NCBI RefSeq assembly: GCF_014200495.1
Contig: NZ_JACHBY010000004.1
Location: 62,001 to 126,000 of the forward strand
Direction: 5' to 3'
Source: Mucilaginibacter geliditolerans
GTDB lineage: Bacteria > Bacteroidota > Bacteroidia > Sphingobacteriales > Sphingobacteriaceae
Length of the DNA: 64,000 nt
Shown here: piece by piece, positions 1 through 10,053 of the stretch
Layout: the number at the start of each line of letters is the position of its first letter
Numbering within the stretch: position 1 is the first letter of the stretch
Made by a program: the position numbers and the translations under genes
The notes under the pieces: model-generated
The model's database searches: none
Told to the model about the DNA's origin: nothing
What the model saw: the letters and a program-made list of their open reading frames with translations, nothing else

Positions 1-3000
1 GGCTGGCCAATGTTAGGGGAAAATGGAAAAGGAGTAGATACCTTTAAAAAGCCCAATGTAGGTGGCATTTACCCTATCACAGTTCCCGCCACATCTGATG
101 AATTTAATTCACCCAAGCTTGGTTTGCAGTGGCAATGGAACCATAACCCCGATCCACAAAAATGGTCACTTACTGAACATAAGGGGTATATGCGATTAAA
201 AGCGAACAACGCCAAAAATTTGGCCAGTGCCCGTAATACACTTACCCAGCGTGTGCAAGGCCCGTATTCCGAAGGCTCGGTTGAAATGCAGGTGAACGGT
301 ATAAAAGATGGTGATGTGGCAGGTTTTGGTGTGTTTCAATTCCCTTATGCCTTTGTCTCGGTACAACAAAAAGGGACGAAAAGAACAATCGTAATGGTCA
401 ATAATGACACCACTATTACCACTGTAAATTTTACGGGCAATACGGTTTGGTTTAAAGCCAGTGTTACACACGTCGGTTTTACAGCATCATTTGCTTATAG
501 TATTGATGGGAAAAACTATCAGCCTATAGGTAATGAATTGAAAATGGGACTGGGGTTAGATTGGACAGCTAATCGCTTTGCATTGTTTAACTATAATACC
601 AATAAAGCTGGCGCGGGTGGTTACGCTGATTTTAACTGGTTCCATTACACGAATATTGAACCGGCAAAAAGCTCCGCCAGCGTTCCTGTGATTAAGCAGT
701 TCGCCCATCCCGACCGTATTAGATACGACGGAAACAGCATGAAGATTGAAGGCAAAGATTTTTTCATGTATAGTGCGGCCTTCCATTATTTTAGATGCCC
801 GAAAGAACTATGGCGCGATAGATTTAAGAAAATAAAGGAAGCCGGTTTTAACACGGTTGAGACTTATGTGCCATGGAACTGGCACGAACGTGACATGCCT
901 GCCAGCATCTCGGATACATCTAAATTTGATTTTACCGACCTGAAGGAGTGGCTAAAAATGGCGCAGGATGAATTTGGATTATATACCGTAGTTCGTCCGG
1001 GGCCATTTATTTGTGCCGAATGGTCTGGTGGTGGTTATCCGCAATGGTTAGCAAAATATGGCCCGGGTAAGGGCGACTTTTGGTTACGTAGCGCCGATCC
1101 GGAACATATTAAATGGTCGGAGCACTGGTATAATGCAGTGTGCAAGGTGCTTGCCAAAGAGCAGCTTACCCAAAAGCCAAAAGGCAGTAAAGGGATTATT
1201 ATGGTGCAGATTGAAAATGAGTATGATGCTTTTGATGGACCAGGCAAAGAGGATTTGTTGAGAGCCCTTTATCGATCTGCAAAAAACAATGGTATTGATG
1301 TACCGATATTTACCTGCTTAACTGCTGAATGCCGCGAGAGTAAAAAACCGGAGCTTTCACAGGTGTTCGATTGTGATAATTACTATGTCGGGTTAAATGA
1401 AGCACCGAGCTGTGCCTATCGTATGGCACAATTGCGGCACGACCAGCCTGATGCTCCTGGGTTTGTTACGGAACTACAGGGTGGATGGTTTTCGCTGGTA
1501 AGCGGCAGGCTTAGTGATGAAAACTATTCCGATGCCCGCCACTTTAACGCTATTGGGTTAATGAGTTTATTGGGTGGTGCCTCCGGCCTGAATTATTATA
1601 TGTTTTATGGCGGAACCCATTTTGCTGGCTGGGGTGCGCGTGGCATGACTACCAGCTATGATTATAATGCTGCAATACGTGAGAATGGAGAATTATCACC
1701 TAAATATTTTGCCGCTAAAGGTATTGGCGAATTCATTAAAAAATATGGTGATAAACTTTTGTATACCCAGGGAGGTCCTTGCGAACTTAAAGTTGCGGGA
1801 AATGCTGCTCCCAAAGAACTTTTTGGTGGCGTGCGTATAGCACCCGATGGAACCAAGTTTGTTTTCCTGCATAATACCGATGCAAAAAAATCACTATCAG
1901 GTACAATAACAATTGTGCCCGGAAAAATTGTTCGTCCCGCTGATCCGATCTATAACATTAATCAGAATGGAGAGAAAGTACTTATCAGTACAACAGGTGC
2001 AGATACTTCGGCAAAGCTTACTATAAGTCCATTTGAAGTAAACTATGAACTTGCGGACCTTGGCGCTAAGGTGCTGGTAATTCCCCCGGGTGCTGCTGCC
2101 GATAAAGGTGAATGGTGGCCCAAAAACCAAACTACTGAAACTCATTTAAGCCAAGTCCCTGCTACCGTTCGTATTGCCAATGCTGTTAAGCGCAATGACC
2201 CTTTTGCAGAAGCAAAATGGCAACCATTGGCAGAGGGAGAATCGTTGTCGGAAATCGGTGTTAATGATTTTCGGTATAGCTACTATCGCTGCCGGGTAAA
2301 TCTTAATGCTGATCAGGTGGTAATTGAAACCAGATTACTATTCAATATGTTTACGCGTGATATTGTTATGGCCCAGGTAAATGGAAAGCTTGCCAAACGT
2401 ATCTTCCCCGATAAAGCGGATGCGCAATCATGGCCTACCCGTGATTGCTTTACCCGAATAGACTCAAATACATTCGATAATCAGTTTGATGTAACCGGAT
2501 TGCTAAAAAAGGGCGATAATGAAATTGTGGTGGTTTATGAAAATTTAGGTCATGCCCATGGCTACATACCAATGGAAGAACTTGCCGGTATTAAGAAAGG
2601 TGGTTTATCAAATACAACAAAAAGCATTACGCAGCCGCTTCAATGGCAAGTAGCTCAGGATTTGGCCGGAGTTACTAACGGTTGGACACTTCCTGATTTC
2701 AATTCGAAAAAATGGGAAAAAGTTACGCTTGATACAATTAGCGTTATTCCACGGAAAGGAAATAGAATTCAACCTAAAGATAATCCAACGGCATTGGTTA
2801 CCTGGTATAGAGTAGAATTTGAGTTGCCGGCTTCTGCTAATCAATCAACATGGATGGCTCGTATCAACGCATCCGGGAATGGTTATATGTGGCTCAACGG
2901 GAACAATATCGGCCGGCATTGCGAAGTAGGTCCACAGCGTGAATTTTACTTGCCGGAATGTTGGCTGAAATTTGGGAAAGGTGAAAAGAATGTGCTGGTA

Positions 3001-3087
3001 TTTGGACTACGACAAACAGATTCCGGTGCCTTTATAAAAGCATTAGAAATTGCACCGTATTCAATATCATCAATAACTGCATTGTAA
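1..3087 (+). CDS. GH43-GH35 fusion glycoside hydrolase, 5' end outside window
   Basis: The reading frame is open to the left edge. Its first residues (GWPMLGENGKG) and the following roughly 210 residues match the end of a GH43 catalytic domain and its concanavalin-like GH43_C2 domain, so the ATG at 10 is not the real start. Numbering from that ATG, a GH35 beta-galactosidase domain begins near residue 235. It has the acid/base Glu404 in QIENEY and a likely nucleophile Glu488 in TELQGGW. A galactose-binding jelly-roll domain closes the protein (YMWLNGNNIGRH near residue 960). The protein probably removes terminal arabinose or xylose and beta-galactose from plant side chains; the substrate is inferred. 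It is probably exported, but the signal peptide would lie outside the window. It heads the visible part of a three-gene GH operon. Confidence 0.85.
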   Translation, partial: GWPMLGENGKGVDTFKKPNVGGIYPITVPATSDEFNSPKLGLQWQWNHNPDPQKWSLTEHKGYMRLKANNAKNLASARNTLTQRVQGPYSEGSVEMQVNGIKDGDVAGFGVFQFPYAFVSVQQKGTKRTIVMVNNDTTITTVNFTGNTVWFKASVTHVGFTASFAYSIDGKNYQPIGNELKMGLGLDWTANRFALFNYNTNKAGAGGYADFNWFHYTNIEPAKSSASVPVIKQFAHPDRIRYDGNSMKIEGKDFFMYSAAFHYFRCPKELWRDRFKKIKEAGFNTVETYVPWNWHERDMPASISDTSKFDFTDLKEWLKMAQDEFGLYTVVRPGPFICAEWSGGGYPQWLAKYGPGKGDFWLRSADPEHIKWSEHWYNAVCKVLAKEQLTQKPKGSKGIIMVQIENEYDAFDGPGKEDLLRALYRSAKNNGIDVPIFTCLTAECRESKKPELSQVFDCDNYYVGLNEAPSCAYRMAQLRHDQPDAPGFVTELQGGWFSLVSGRLSDENYSDARHFNAIGLMSLLGGASGLNYYMFYGGTHFAGWGARGMTTSYDYNAAIRENGELSPKYFAAKGIGEFIKKYGDKLLYTQGGPCELKVAGNAAPKELFGGVRIAPDGTKFVFLHNTDAKKSLSGTITIVPGKIVRPADPIYNINQNGEKVLISTTGADTSAKLTISPFEVNYELADLGAKVLVIPPGAAADKGEWWPKNQTTETHLSQVPATVRIANAVKRNDPFAEAKWQPLAEGESLSEIGVNDFRYSYYRCRVNLNADQVVIETRLLFNMFTRDIVMAQVNGKLAKRIFPDKADAQSWPTRDCFTRIDSNTFDNQFDVTGLLKKGDNEIVVVYENLGHAHGYIPMEELAGIKKGGLSNTTKSITQPLQWQVAQDLAGVTNGWTLPDFNSKKWEKVTLDTISVIPRKGNRIQPKDNPTALVTWYRVEFELPASANQSTWMARINASGNGYMWLNGNNIGRHCEVGPQREFYLPECWLKFGKGEKNVLVFGLRQTDSGAFIKALEIAPYSISSITAL

Positions 3088-3175
3088 ATTCACTCTTATT
3101 AAGCTTATTTTTATTGATAGTCGGTGGCCAAATTAAATGATGGTAAACAATTTATAAATCTATAATATTAACCGT

Positions 3176-5251
3176 ATGCTGCAATTTGTATCAAACTCTT
3201 ATTCAAAAAGTTTAGGCCTTTTATTATTGGGTTTGCAGCTAATGCTAGCTAACTACACATTAGCGCAATCGCGCCAGGTTTTAACAATTAACCAGGACTG
3301 GAAATTTAAGAAAGCATCCTATAATACCAATATTGCTTTTGCCGATGGTAATTGGGAAAATGTGACTATCCCGCATACCTGGAATAATAAAGATATGCAA
3401 AGTGGCAAAGGCTTTTATACAGGTGATGCTTTTTATAAGAAAGAGCTTATTGCAAAAAATGAATGGAAAGATAAACGGGTTTTTATCCGCTTTGAGGGGG
3501 TAGGCACGGTTGCTGATTTATATGTGAATAATAAATTTATAGGTGAACATAAAGGCGCTTATTCGGCCTTTTGCTTTGAGATCAGCAATTCATTAAAATA
3601 TGATACTACCAATACCATCTTAGTAAAAGTTAATAACGAGGAGCGCCCCGACGTTATCCCAACCAATAATAAACTGTTTGGCGTGTATGGCGGAATTTAT
3701 CGCCCTGCGGAACTGATTATTACCAATAAGATCAATATCACCACAACCGATTACGCCTCGCCGGGCATTTATATTAAACAAAATACCAGTAATAAAAATG
3801 CTGGGATTACAGTAACGGCCAAAATAGAAAACAAAGAAGGCCACACACGGCAAGTAATTGTGCAAACAGTGATCCGTGATAAGGATGGGAAAATAGTAAA
3901 ACAAGTACAGCAACAGGCAACAGTAAGGCCACAGGGCATCAATATCATCGATCAGCAGCTTCAATTAACAAACCCGCATTTGTGGAATGCCCGTAAAGAC
4001 CCTTATTTATATTCGCTTACCACTTCCATCATTCAGGATGGCAAGATAACAGACGCAGTTACCCAGCCGCTGGGCTTACGGTATTTTGCGATTGTCCAGG
4101 GGAAAGGGTTTTACTTAAACGGACAGCCCTATCGCCTATACGGTGTTTGCCGCCACCAGGAATGGCAGGACTATGGCAGCGCGTTAAGTAATAAACAGCA
4201 CGAAACGGATTTGGATATGATCTATGAAATAGGTGCTACCTCTATCCGCTTTGCGCACTATCAGCAGGCTGAATATATTTACTCCAAATGCGATAGCCTG
4301 GGATTTGTGATCTGGGCCGAAATACCGTTTGTAAACGCCGTTACTACGCACGAGGGCGATAATGCCAAACAACAGCTTACAGAATTGATCAGGCAAAACT
4401 ATAATCATCCATCCATTTATAATTGGGGCTTGCACAACGAGGTTTATTCCAGTACGCCCGATGGTTTTGTCCCTGTTTTAACCCGGCAGCTTAATGATAT
4501 CGCCAAAACGGAAGACCCCGGCAGGTTTACGGCCAGCGTAAGTGGCTATGGTGAACTCAACCGCCCATCAAACCTGGCGGCAGATATACAAGGCATTAAC
4601 CGCTATTACGGTTGGTATGAAGGCAAAATACCTGATCTGGAAGGATGGGTAAGCGGCCTGGAAAAAAATTACCCGGATTATAAAGTTGTACTTTCAGAGT
4701 ATGGAACAGAAGCCAATGTGAATCAGCAACAGGAAGATGTTGGGGATGCGGGTGACCCGGATAGCCAGTTCTGGCCCGAAACGTTTCAAACCAAATTTCA
4801 TGAAATACAATGGGGTATTATAGCCAAACACCCATACCTGGTGGCTTCTTACGTTTGGAATATGTTTGACTTCTCTGTGCCGTCTGCTCATGGCGGCGGC
4901 GTGCCTGCACGTAACATGAAAGGCCTGGTAACCTATGACAGGAAAACAAAAAAGGACGCGTTTTATTGGTACAAAGCCAATTGGAGCCAGGACCCGGTAC
5001 TTTACATTGCCGGCAGGCGCGACTCAGACAGAACAGCCGCTACAACCACTGTAAAGGTGTTCTCCAATCTGCAAAAGGTTACTTTGTTTGTTAACGGCAA
5101 TAAAGTTGCCCAACCTGAAACGGGTACTACCCCATGTGATTTTGTGTTTAAAGAGATCCACCTGAATAAAGGCGAAAATAAACTAAAGGCAGAAGGATAT
5201 AACAATGGCAAGTTAATCACGGATAATATTACCTGGTATTTGAAAAACTAA
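3176..5251 (+). CDS. GH2 family glycoside hydrolase (beta-galactosidase type), exported
   Basis: This 691-residue protein has an N-terminal signal peptide ending near LAQS (about residue 31). The GH2 order follows: sugar-binding jelly roll (about 35-185), Ig-like domain (about 190-300) and TIM barrel from about 305. The catalytic residues are visible: acid/base Glu422 in GLHNE after NHPSIYNW, and nucleophile Glu508 in LSEYGTE. The length fits short Bacteroidota beta-galactosidases. Known family activities are beta-galactosidase, beta-glucuronidase and beta-mannosidase; the substrate cannot be fixed here. The gene lies 88 nt after the GH43-GH35 fusion and 22 nt before a second GH2, so the three are probably cotranscribed and act in the periplasm or on the cell surface. 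Confidence 0.88.
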   Translation: MLQFVSNSYSKSLGLLLLGLQLMLANYTLAQSRQVLTINQDWKFKKASYNTNIAFADGNWENVTIPHTWNNKDMQSGKGFYTGDAFYKKELIAKNEWKDKRVFIRFEGVGTVADLYVNNKFIGEHKGAYSAFCFEISNSLKYDTTNTILVKVNNEERPDVIPTNNKLFGVYGGIYRPAELIITNKINITTTDYASPGIYIKQNTSNKNAGITVTAKIENKEGHTRQVIVQTVIRDKDGKIVKQVQQQATVRPQGINIIDQQLQLTNPHLWNARKDPYLYSLTTSIIQDGKITDAVTQPLGLRYFAIVQGKGFYLNGQPYRLYGVCRHQEWQDYGSALSNKQHETDLDMIYEIGATSIRFAHYQQAEYIYSKCDSLGFVIWAEIPFVNAVTTHEGDNAKQQLTELIRQNYNHPSIYNWGLHNEVYSSTPDGFVPVLTRQLNDIAKTEDPGRFTASVSGYGELNRPSNLAADIQGINRYYGWYEGKIPDLEGWVSGLEKNYPDYKVVLSEYGTEANVNQQQEDVGDAGDPDSQFWPETFQTKFHEIQWGIIAKHPYLVASYVWNMFDFSVPSAHGGGVPARNMKGLVTYDRKTKKDAFYWYKANWSQDPVLYIAGRRDSDRTAATTTVKVFSNLQKVTLFVNGNKVAQPETGTTPCDFVFKEIHLNKGENKLKAEGYNNGKLITDNITWYLKN

Positions 5252-5273
5252 AGCGAACAAAAAATAAAAAACT

Positions 5274-8200
5274 ATGAAAAGGATACTGGTTGTTCTGTTT
5301 TATATGGTTTGCATATTAAGTGTGTTCCAAACACATGCCCAACAAATTTCCCTTAAACCTGGCGTAAACCAAAGCAATACCCAGGAAACCATACCACTAC
5401 AGGGACAATGGAACTTTGCCTTAGATATTAACGACGAGGGCATCCATAAAAAATGGTTCCTGGGGAGTATGACTGATGAAATTGCCCTGCCGGGAACAAC
5501 AGATATAGCAGGCTGGGGTACGCCCGACCAATCGCCATGGATCAATTACCTGCAACGCAAGCATAAATATATAGGCGCCGCATGGTACCAAAAAACCATT
5601 GACATACCGGCCACATGGAGCGGCTATAATACTGAATTGTTTTTAGAACGGGTAAAATGGGAAAGCCGTGTTTGGGTTGACGGTAAGGAACTGAGTAAAG
5701 CCGATGATGGCCTGGTGGTATCACATACACATAATTTAGGCAAGCTAAGTCCGGGTAAACACCTGGTCAGCATAAGGATAGATAACCGGATGATACACCC
5801 TATAGGTGATAAAGGCCATAATTACACAGAGCAAACCGAAAGCATCTGGAATGGTATTGTTGGCAAGATTGAATTAAGGCGACGAAATATCATTAGCTTG
5901 AACAGGATGCGATTATTCCCTGATAATAAGGGTAAAGCAGTCTCGGTTGAACTCAATATTGATAACCCAGCCAAATTAACCAATGAGGTCAATCTTAATG
6001 TTAGTATTAAGGATGATGCGCAAAAGACAATAGGTACACTATCCATTAAAAAACAATTGGATCCCGAAACGCTGGCCAGCTACAAAATATCAATCCCGGT
6101 TACTCAATTGAAACGCTGGAGCGAATTTCAGCAGCCACTTTATACAGCAACCTGCACGGTTACCGCAGGGCAGCAAACTGAAACATCCGACCCGGTTACA
6201 TTCGGCTTCCGCGATCTTAAAACCACACGGTATAAGATAGTGGTGAACAATGTACCCGCGTTTATCCGCGGCAACCAGGAAACCCTGGACTATCCCTTAA
6301 CGGGCTATCCGCCAATGGATGTAGAGACATGGAAAAAGATATTTAAAATTTATAAATCGTACGGTTTAAACCAGGTACGTTTCCACTCGGCTTGTCCTCC
6401 TGACGCTGCTTTCCAGGCGGCTGATGAAGTGGGTATATACATGATGGTTGAACTGGTTTGGATGACCTCAAGAAATGCAATAGCCGACATACGGCCCATT
6501 AGTGCTACCATGGGCTTGCCTAAAGGTATCGGTAACCATGACCGTACCATTGATAGCTTTGTGATGAAAGAAACCCGCCGCTTATTAGACCAATACGGTA
6601 ATCATCCATCATTTTGTTTTTTTGCTTTTGGCAATGAGATGGATAATCTGAATAAACAGGTAGTGAACCAATGGCTCGGCGATCTTAAAAAAGATGATCC
6701 CCGGCATTTATATGCAGGTACAACAGCCCGGATGGTTTTACCTAATGACGATTTCCAGGAATCGCACATGGTGCCCGGCAAAGGTTTGGTAGTTAACGAA
6801 ACAGGCAATCCATCTACTATCACTAATTACGACTCAGCTTATATTTATACCAAAGTGCCGGTAATTGCACATGAGTTGGGCCAGGTCCCGGTTTATCCAT
6901 CATGGAAAGAAATAGCTAAGTATGATAAAACACCATTTCGTTTTATCAACCTTGAAAAAAGCCTGGCGTTGGCTAAGCAAAATCATATAGATATGCAGGC
7001 GGAAGATTTCAGGAAAGCATCCGGTTATTTGCAGCAACTGTTATATAAAGATGATATTGAACGTGAGTTCCGGTCACGCTACAGCGCCGGATTTAACCTT
7101 TTGGAGATGAATGACTATACCGGTCAGGGTGAAGCGCTGATTGGCTGGTTAGATGCTTTTTATGATAGTAAGGGCATTACCACCCCTGCACAGTTCCGTA
7201 ATTTTTGCAATAACGTTGTGCCGTTGGCAAAATTCCCTAAAAGAGTGTACAAAACTACCGAGGAGTTGAAAGTATCTTTTCAATTGGCCTGCAATACACA
7301 AACTGTTTTAAAAACAGGTTTAAAATGGGAGTTGGTCGCTAAAAACGATAAACATGTTATTTTATCGGGTAAATTTAATACCCGTAATTTAAGTCCGGGG
7401 ACACTTGCAGATTTTGGAACCGTAAATATAAAATTCCCTGCCATTGATAGTGCTGCAGTTTATACATTGGCACTTTCAACAACCGATGGAAAGTATGCGA
7501 ATAGCTGGAATTTCTGGGTTTTCCCGGATGATGTTATTGCTCCTTTTAACAAAAGCAATGTTAAAATATGCAATAACATAACCGATGCGATGACAATGGC
7601 CCGGCAGGGAAACAAAGTGCTGTTTATGGCAAGCGATGCGGGTGATCCTTTACAAAAAGATTATTCGGCATTTCTACCGGTATTCTGGTCAACCATATTC
7701 TTCCCCGGGGAGGGTTCGCAAACATTAAGTGCTTTGATAAGAAATGATCACCCTACGTTAAAAGGGTTCCCAACTGCCAATATGCTTGATTGGCAATGGC
7801 AAGACCTTTGCGACCACTCGAGGGGAACAGTCTTGGATGGCGAAGCACTGAACATCGATCCTATTGTTCAGCCCATTGATGATTTTCATGCCAATAAAAA
7901 GCTGGCATCACTCTTTGAAATAAAGTTTGGCAAAGGCAGCATATTGGTTTGTGATTACAACATAGTTGATGATTTGGATAACCGGCCAGCTGCAAAACAA
8001 CTGAGATATAGCTTATTGAACTACATCGGATCGGATAATTTTAAACCTGTTAAAGAGCTTAGTGAAAAATGGCTACAGGATAAATTTTACAAGGCAAAAA
8101 CAGATTCGACAAAAATCAATTCGAAAGATGAAGATAAATCGGCATTTCATTTACTGGCCGGTACCAAATCAGCTCCGGGTGAAGGTATGTGGCATAAAGA

Positions 8201-8573
8201 TGCTGATGAATTGCTGGCCAACAAATTCAATGTTACCTGGAACCTGCTTCAGGGCGATGTTGTTAATGACAATAAAAACCATCAAACCGGCTGGACCAAT
8301 AATAAGAAAGATGCCCTTAAGTTTGAACTGCACACTGCCATCACTTCCATTGGTTTTGTAAGCCTGAAAATAATGGCAAATAAAGCCACAACTGAAACCA
8401 TTGTTATAGATGGCCGCAAAAGCACATTTGCAGTAAGCAATGAGCCCCAGTGGATTAAACTGCAATATTTTAGAGAAGACTTTGATGACGGCAAGCTGAC
8501 TATAGAGATTTTACCAGAGCATGCCACTGCAATGGTAACAGTTGCTGAAATTAAAATGATCACAGATAATTAA
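5274..8573 (+). CDS. Large GH2 family glycoside hydrolase, exported
   Basis: This 1099-residue protein has a signal peptide ending near THAQQ (residue 23). It has a GH2 sugar-binding domain (about 35-200), an Ig-like domain (about 205-315) and a TIM barrel (about 320-600). The acid/base is Glu455 in FAFGNEMD and the likely nucleophile is Glu534 in VIAHELGQ. The AHELGQ form is found in long Bacteroidota GH2 enzymes acting on complex glycans. About 450 residues beyond the barrel include a glutamine-amidotransferase-like stretch (about 760-920) and a C-terminal beta-rich domain that resembles a carbohydrate-binding module; these two assignments are weak. The gene is third in the GH operon, 22 nt after the previous gene. 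The substrate is unknown. Confidence 0.83.
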   Translation: MKRILVVLFYMVCILSVFQTHAQQISLKPGVNQSNTQETIPLQGQWNFALDINDEGIHKKWFLGSMTDEIALPGTTDIAGWGTPDQSPWINYLQRKHKYIGAAWYQKTIDIPATWSGYNTELFLERVKWESRVWVDGKELSKADDGLVVSHTHNLGKLSPGKHLVSIRIDNRMIHPIGDKGHNYTEQTESIWNGIVGKIELRRRNIISLNRMRLFPDNKGKAVSVELNIDNPAKLTNEVNLNVSIKDDAQKTIGTLSIKKQLDPETLASYKISIPVTQLKRWSEFQQPLYTATCTVTAGQQTETSDPVTFGFRDLKTTRYKIVVNNVPAFIRGNQETLDYPLTGYPPMDVETWKKIFKIYKSYGLNQVRFHSACPPDAAFQAADEVGIYMMVELVWMTSRNAIADIRPISATMGLPKGIGNHDRTIDSFVMKETRRLLDQYGNHPSFCFFAFGNEMDNLNKQVVNQWLGDLKKDDPRHLYAGTTARMVLPNDDFQESHMVPGKGLVVNETGNPSTITNYDSAYIYTKVPVIAHELGQVPVYPSWKEIAKYDKTPFRFINLEKSLALAKQNHIDMQAEDFRKASGYLQQLLYKDDIEREFRSRYSAGFNLLEMNDYTGQGEALIGWLDAFYDSKGITTPAQFRNFCNNVVPLAKFPKRVYKTTEELKVSFQLACNTQTVLKTGLKWELVAKNDKHVILSGKFNTRNLSPGTLADFGTVNIKFPAIDSAAVYTLALSTTDGKYANSWNFWVFPDDVIAPFNKSNVKICNNITDAMTMARQGNKVLFMASDAGDPLQKDYSAFLPVFWSTIFFPGEGSQTLSALIRNDHPTLKGFPTANMLDWQWQDLCDHSRGTVLDGEALNIDPIVQPIDDFHANKKLASLFEIKFGKGSILVCDYNIVDDLDNRPAAKQLRYSLLNYIGSDNFKPVKELSEKWLQDKFYKAKTDSTKINSKDEDKSAFHLLAGTKSAPGEGMWHKDADELLANKFNVTWNLLQGDVVNDNKNHQTGWTNNKKDALKFELHTAITSIGFVSLKIMANKATTETIVIDGRKSTFAVSNEPQWIKLQYFREDFDDGKLTIEILPEHATAMVTVAEIKMITDN

Positions 8574-8650
8574 GAGATCCTGTTACAACAAAAATAAGGC
8601 AGTTAATTGAACTACAACAAAACTTACCAAAAATATTTGCCCCAGCAAGA

Positions 8651-8681
8651 AAGGCCCTATGTGTTTGTTTCATAAGGCCTT
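8651..8681 (-). terminator. Hairpin downstream of tRNA-Pro
   Basis: An inverted repeat (AAGGCC...GGCCTT with an AT-rich loop) lies about 12 nt past the 3' end of the tRNA-Pro gene on the minus strand. On the plus strand it is followed by GATTTTTC and could also end the GH operon transcript that finishes at 8573. Confidence 0.5.
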
Positions 8682-8692
8682 GATTTTTCAAG

Positions 8693-8766
8693 TCGGGATG
8701 AGAAGATTCGAACTTCCGACCTCCAGCACCCCATGCTGGCGCGATACCGGGCTACGCTACATCCCG
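8693..8766 (-). tRNA. tRNA-Pro (GGG)
   Basis: The minus strand folds into a full cloverleaf of 74 nt. The acceptor stem CGGGATG pairs with CATCCCG, the discriminator is A, and the T arm contains GTTCGAATC. The anticodon stem CCAGC/GCTGG encloses loop ATGGGGT, giving anticodon GGG (proline). No CCA end is encoded. Confidence 0.95.
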
Positions 8767-8980
8767 AAGGAGAAAATTGCCGGATAGCAAATATAAAAAT
8801 GAAGAAATAAATATAAAAGAAAGCTTTCATTTTCCGAAGCTGATGTATCCTGGAAAAGGGGCATAGGTGACCATTTATATCACACACGGTGCGCTTGCGC
8901 CAGCAGATGGGATTCTTTTATATACTATCTATTTATTATTTTTAAACAAAAACCACATCACAAACATCTTTTGCCATTCA

Positions 8981-9880
8981 ATGAAAAAACTTATTACAAT
9001 TACCTTGCTTGTTTTATTAGTAACTACAGCATCGTACAGCCAAGGTGACAAAGCCAACCATATCTTTAATTATCAAACATTTGATGTCGATATTTTTAAT
9101 TTTGTTCCTATTAAAAGGGAGGGGGTAACAGATCAAAAATTCAATTATGCATTGCGAATCTTAGACGACACAAAGTCAGTAACGAATAACGACCCAAAAA
9201 AGTTGACTGTTACTGACTTTTGGAATATTACGTCCGCCTTTGTTACGCTAAAAGAACCTGCAAAAAATATTGAAATAGCTTTCAAAAAAGCCATTGCTTT
9301 GGATGCTGAGAGTGTCTGTTCTTATATTCGAATGGCTGGCGCTACAAACCTCGAAAAAGCAATTCCTGAAACCTTCTTGCCCTTCTATGCGAATTGCCTG
9401 GAACACAGTAGTAGCAAAAATGATAAATTAGATGTGAAGCAATATGCTATTGATAATAAATTGGATATTACGCTGGTTACGTTAATAAATTCCATTGACT
9501 TAGATGACCAGAAATTCAGATTGGTAACACCTTTTGATCAAGTTAAGCAACGTCCGTTTGATATTAAGAACGAACAACGTATAGATTCCCTTTATGCCGT
9601 TTATAAGACATATATTGGAAAAACATTGGTAGGTAAAGACTACGAAAGTGTGATGTGGTCAGTAATTCAGCATTCGGATATTCGTATGATGGAAAAGTAT
9701 CTGCCCGAGATTAGTAAAGCCGTTGAGCAAAAAGAATTGTCCGCAGAGCCCTTGAAAATGCTTATTGACAGGATATACACCGTTAAATATCACTACCAGA
9801 TTTTTGGCAGTCAACTTGGTGTACCCGTGGCCGATGAAAAAACAAAATCAGATGTAATAAAAAACTATAAGATAGAATAA
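8981..9880 (+). CDS. Exported protein of unknown function
   Basis: I do not recognise the family. The ATG at 8981 is chosen over the upstream in-frame ATG at 8867. It opens a clean signal peptide (MKKLITITLLVLLVTTASYSQ), whereas the upstream extension is not signal-like and reaches back toward the tRNA gene. The mature protein of about 280 residues is charged and mostly helical by eye, rich in Lys, Asp and Ile. It shows no catalytic motif, lipobox or further membrane segment. It is a single gene with no obvious partner, followed directly by a hairpin. A role in the periplasm is all that can be inferred. Confidence 0.7.
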   Translation: MKKLITITLLVLLVTTASYSQGDKANHIFNYQTFDVDIFNFVPIKREGVTDQKFNYALRILDDTKSVTNNDPKKLTVTDFWNITSAFVTLKEPAKNIEIAFKKAIALDAESVCSYIRMAGATNLEKAIPETFLPFYANCLEHSSSKNDKLDVKQYAIDNKLDITLVTLINSIDLDDQKFRLVTPFDQVKQRPFDIKNEQRIDSLYAVYKTYIGKTLVGKDYESVMWSVIQHSDIRMMEKYLPEISKAVEQKELSAEPLKMLIDRIYTVKYHYQIFGSQLGVPVADEKTKSDVIKNYKIE

Positions 9881-9881
9881 T

Positions 9882-9898
9882 ATACGCCTTTGGCGTAT
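9882..9898 (+). terminator. Short hairpin after the secreted protein gene
   Basis: A perfect 7-bp stem (ATACGCC/GGCGTAT) with a TTT loop starts 2 nt after the stop codon at 9880. The T run after it is short, so termination is probable but not certain. Confidence 0.45.
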
Positions 9899-10053
9899 TT
9901 AGCTTGATAAAAAAATTAAAAAGCGCCTTTTATTTCAAATAATAAACCCCGCTATCCCTTTATAAGGGGTATGTAATTTTCTTGGATTACTTAATAACTG
10001 ATTGGGGTGTGATACGTATTCGTTTATAGGCTGTTGACATTCCTACTAATAGA

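Noticed and set aside
10-30. ATG at 10 as the start of the first enzyme
   Set aside because: The frame is open to position 1 and the residues before and after it belong to a GH43 domain, so the start lies outside the window.
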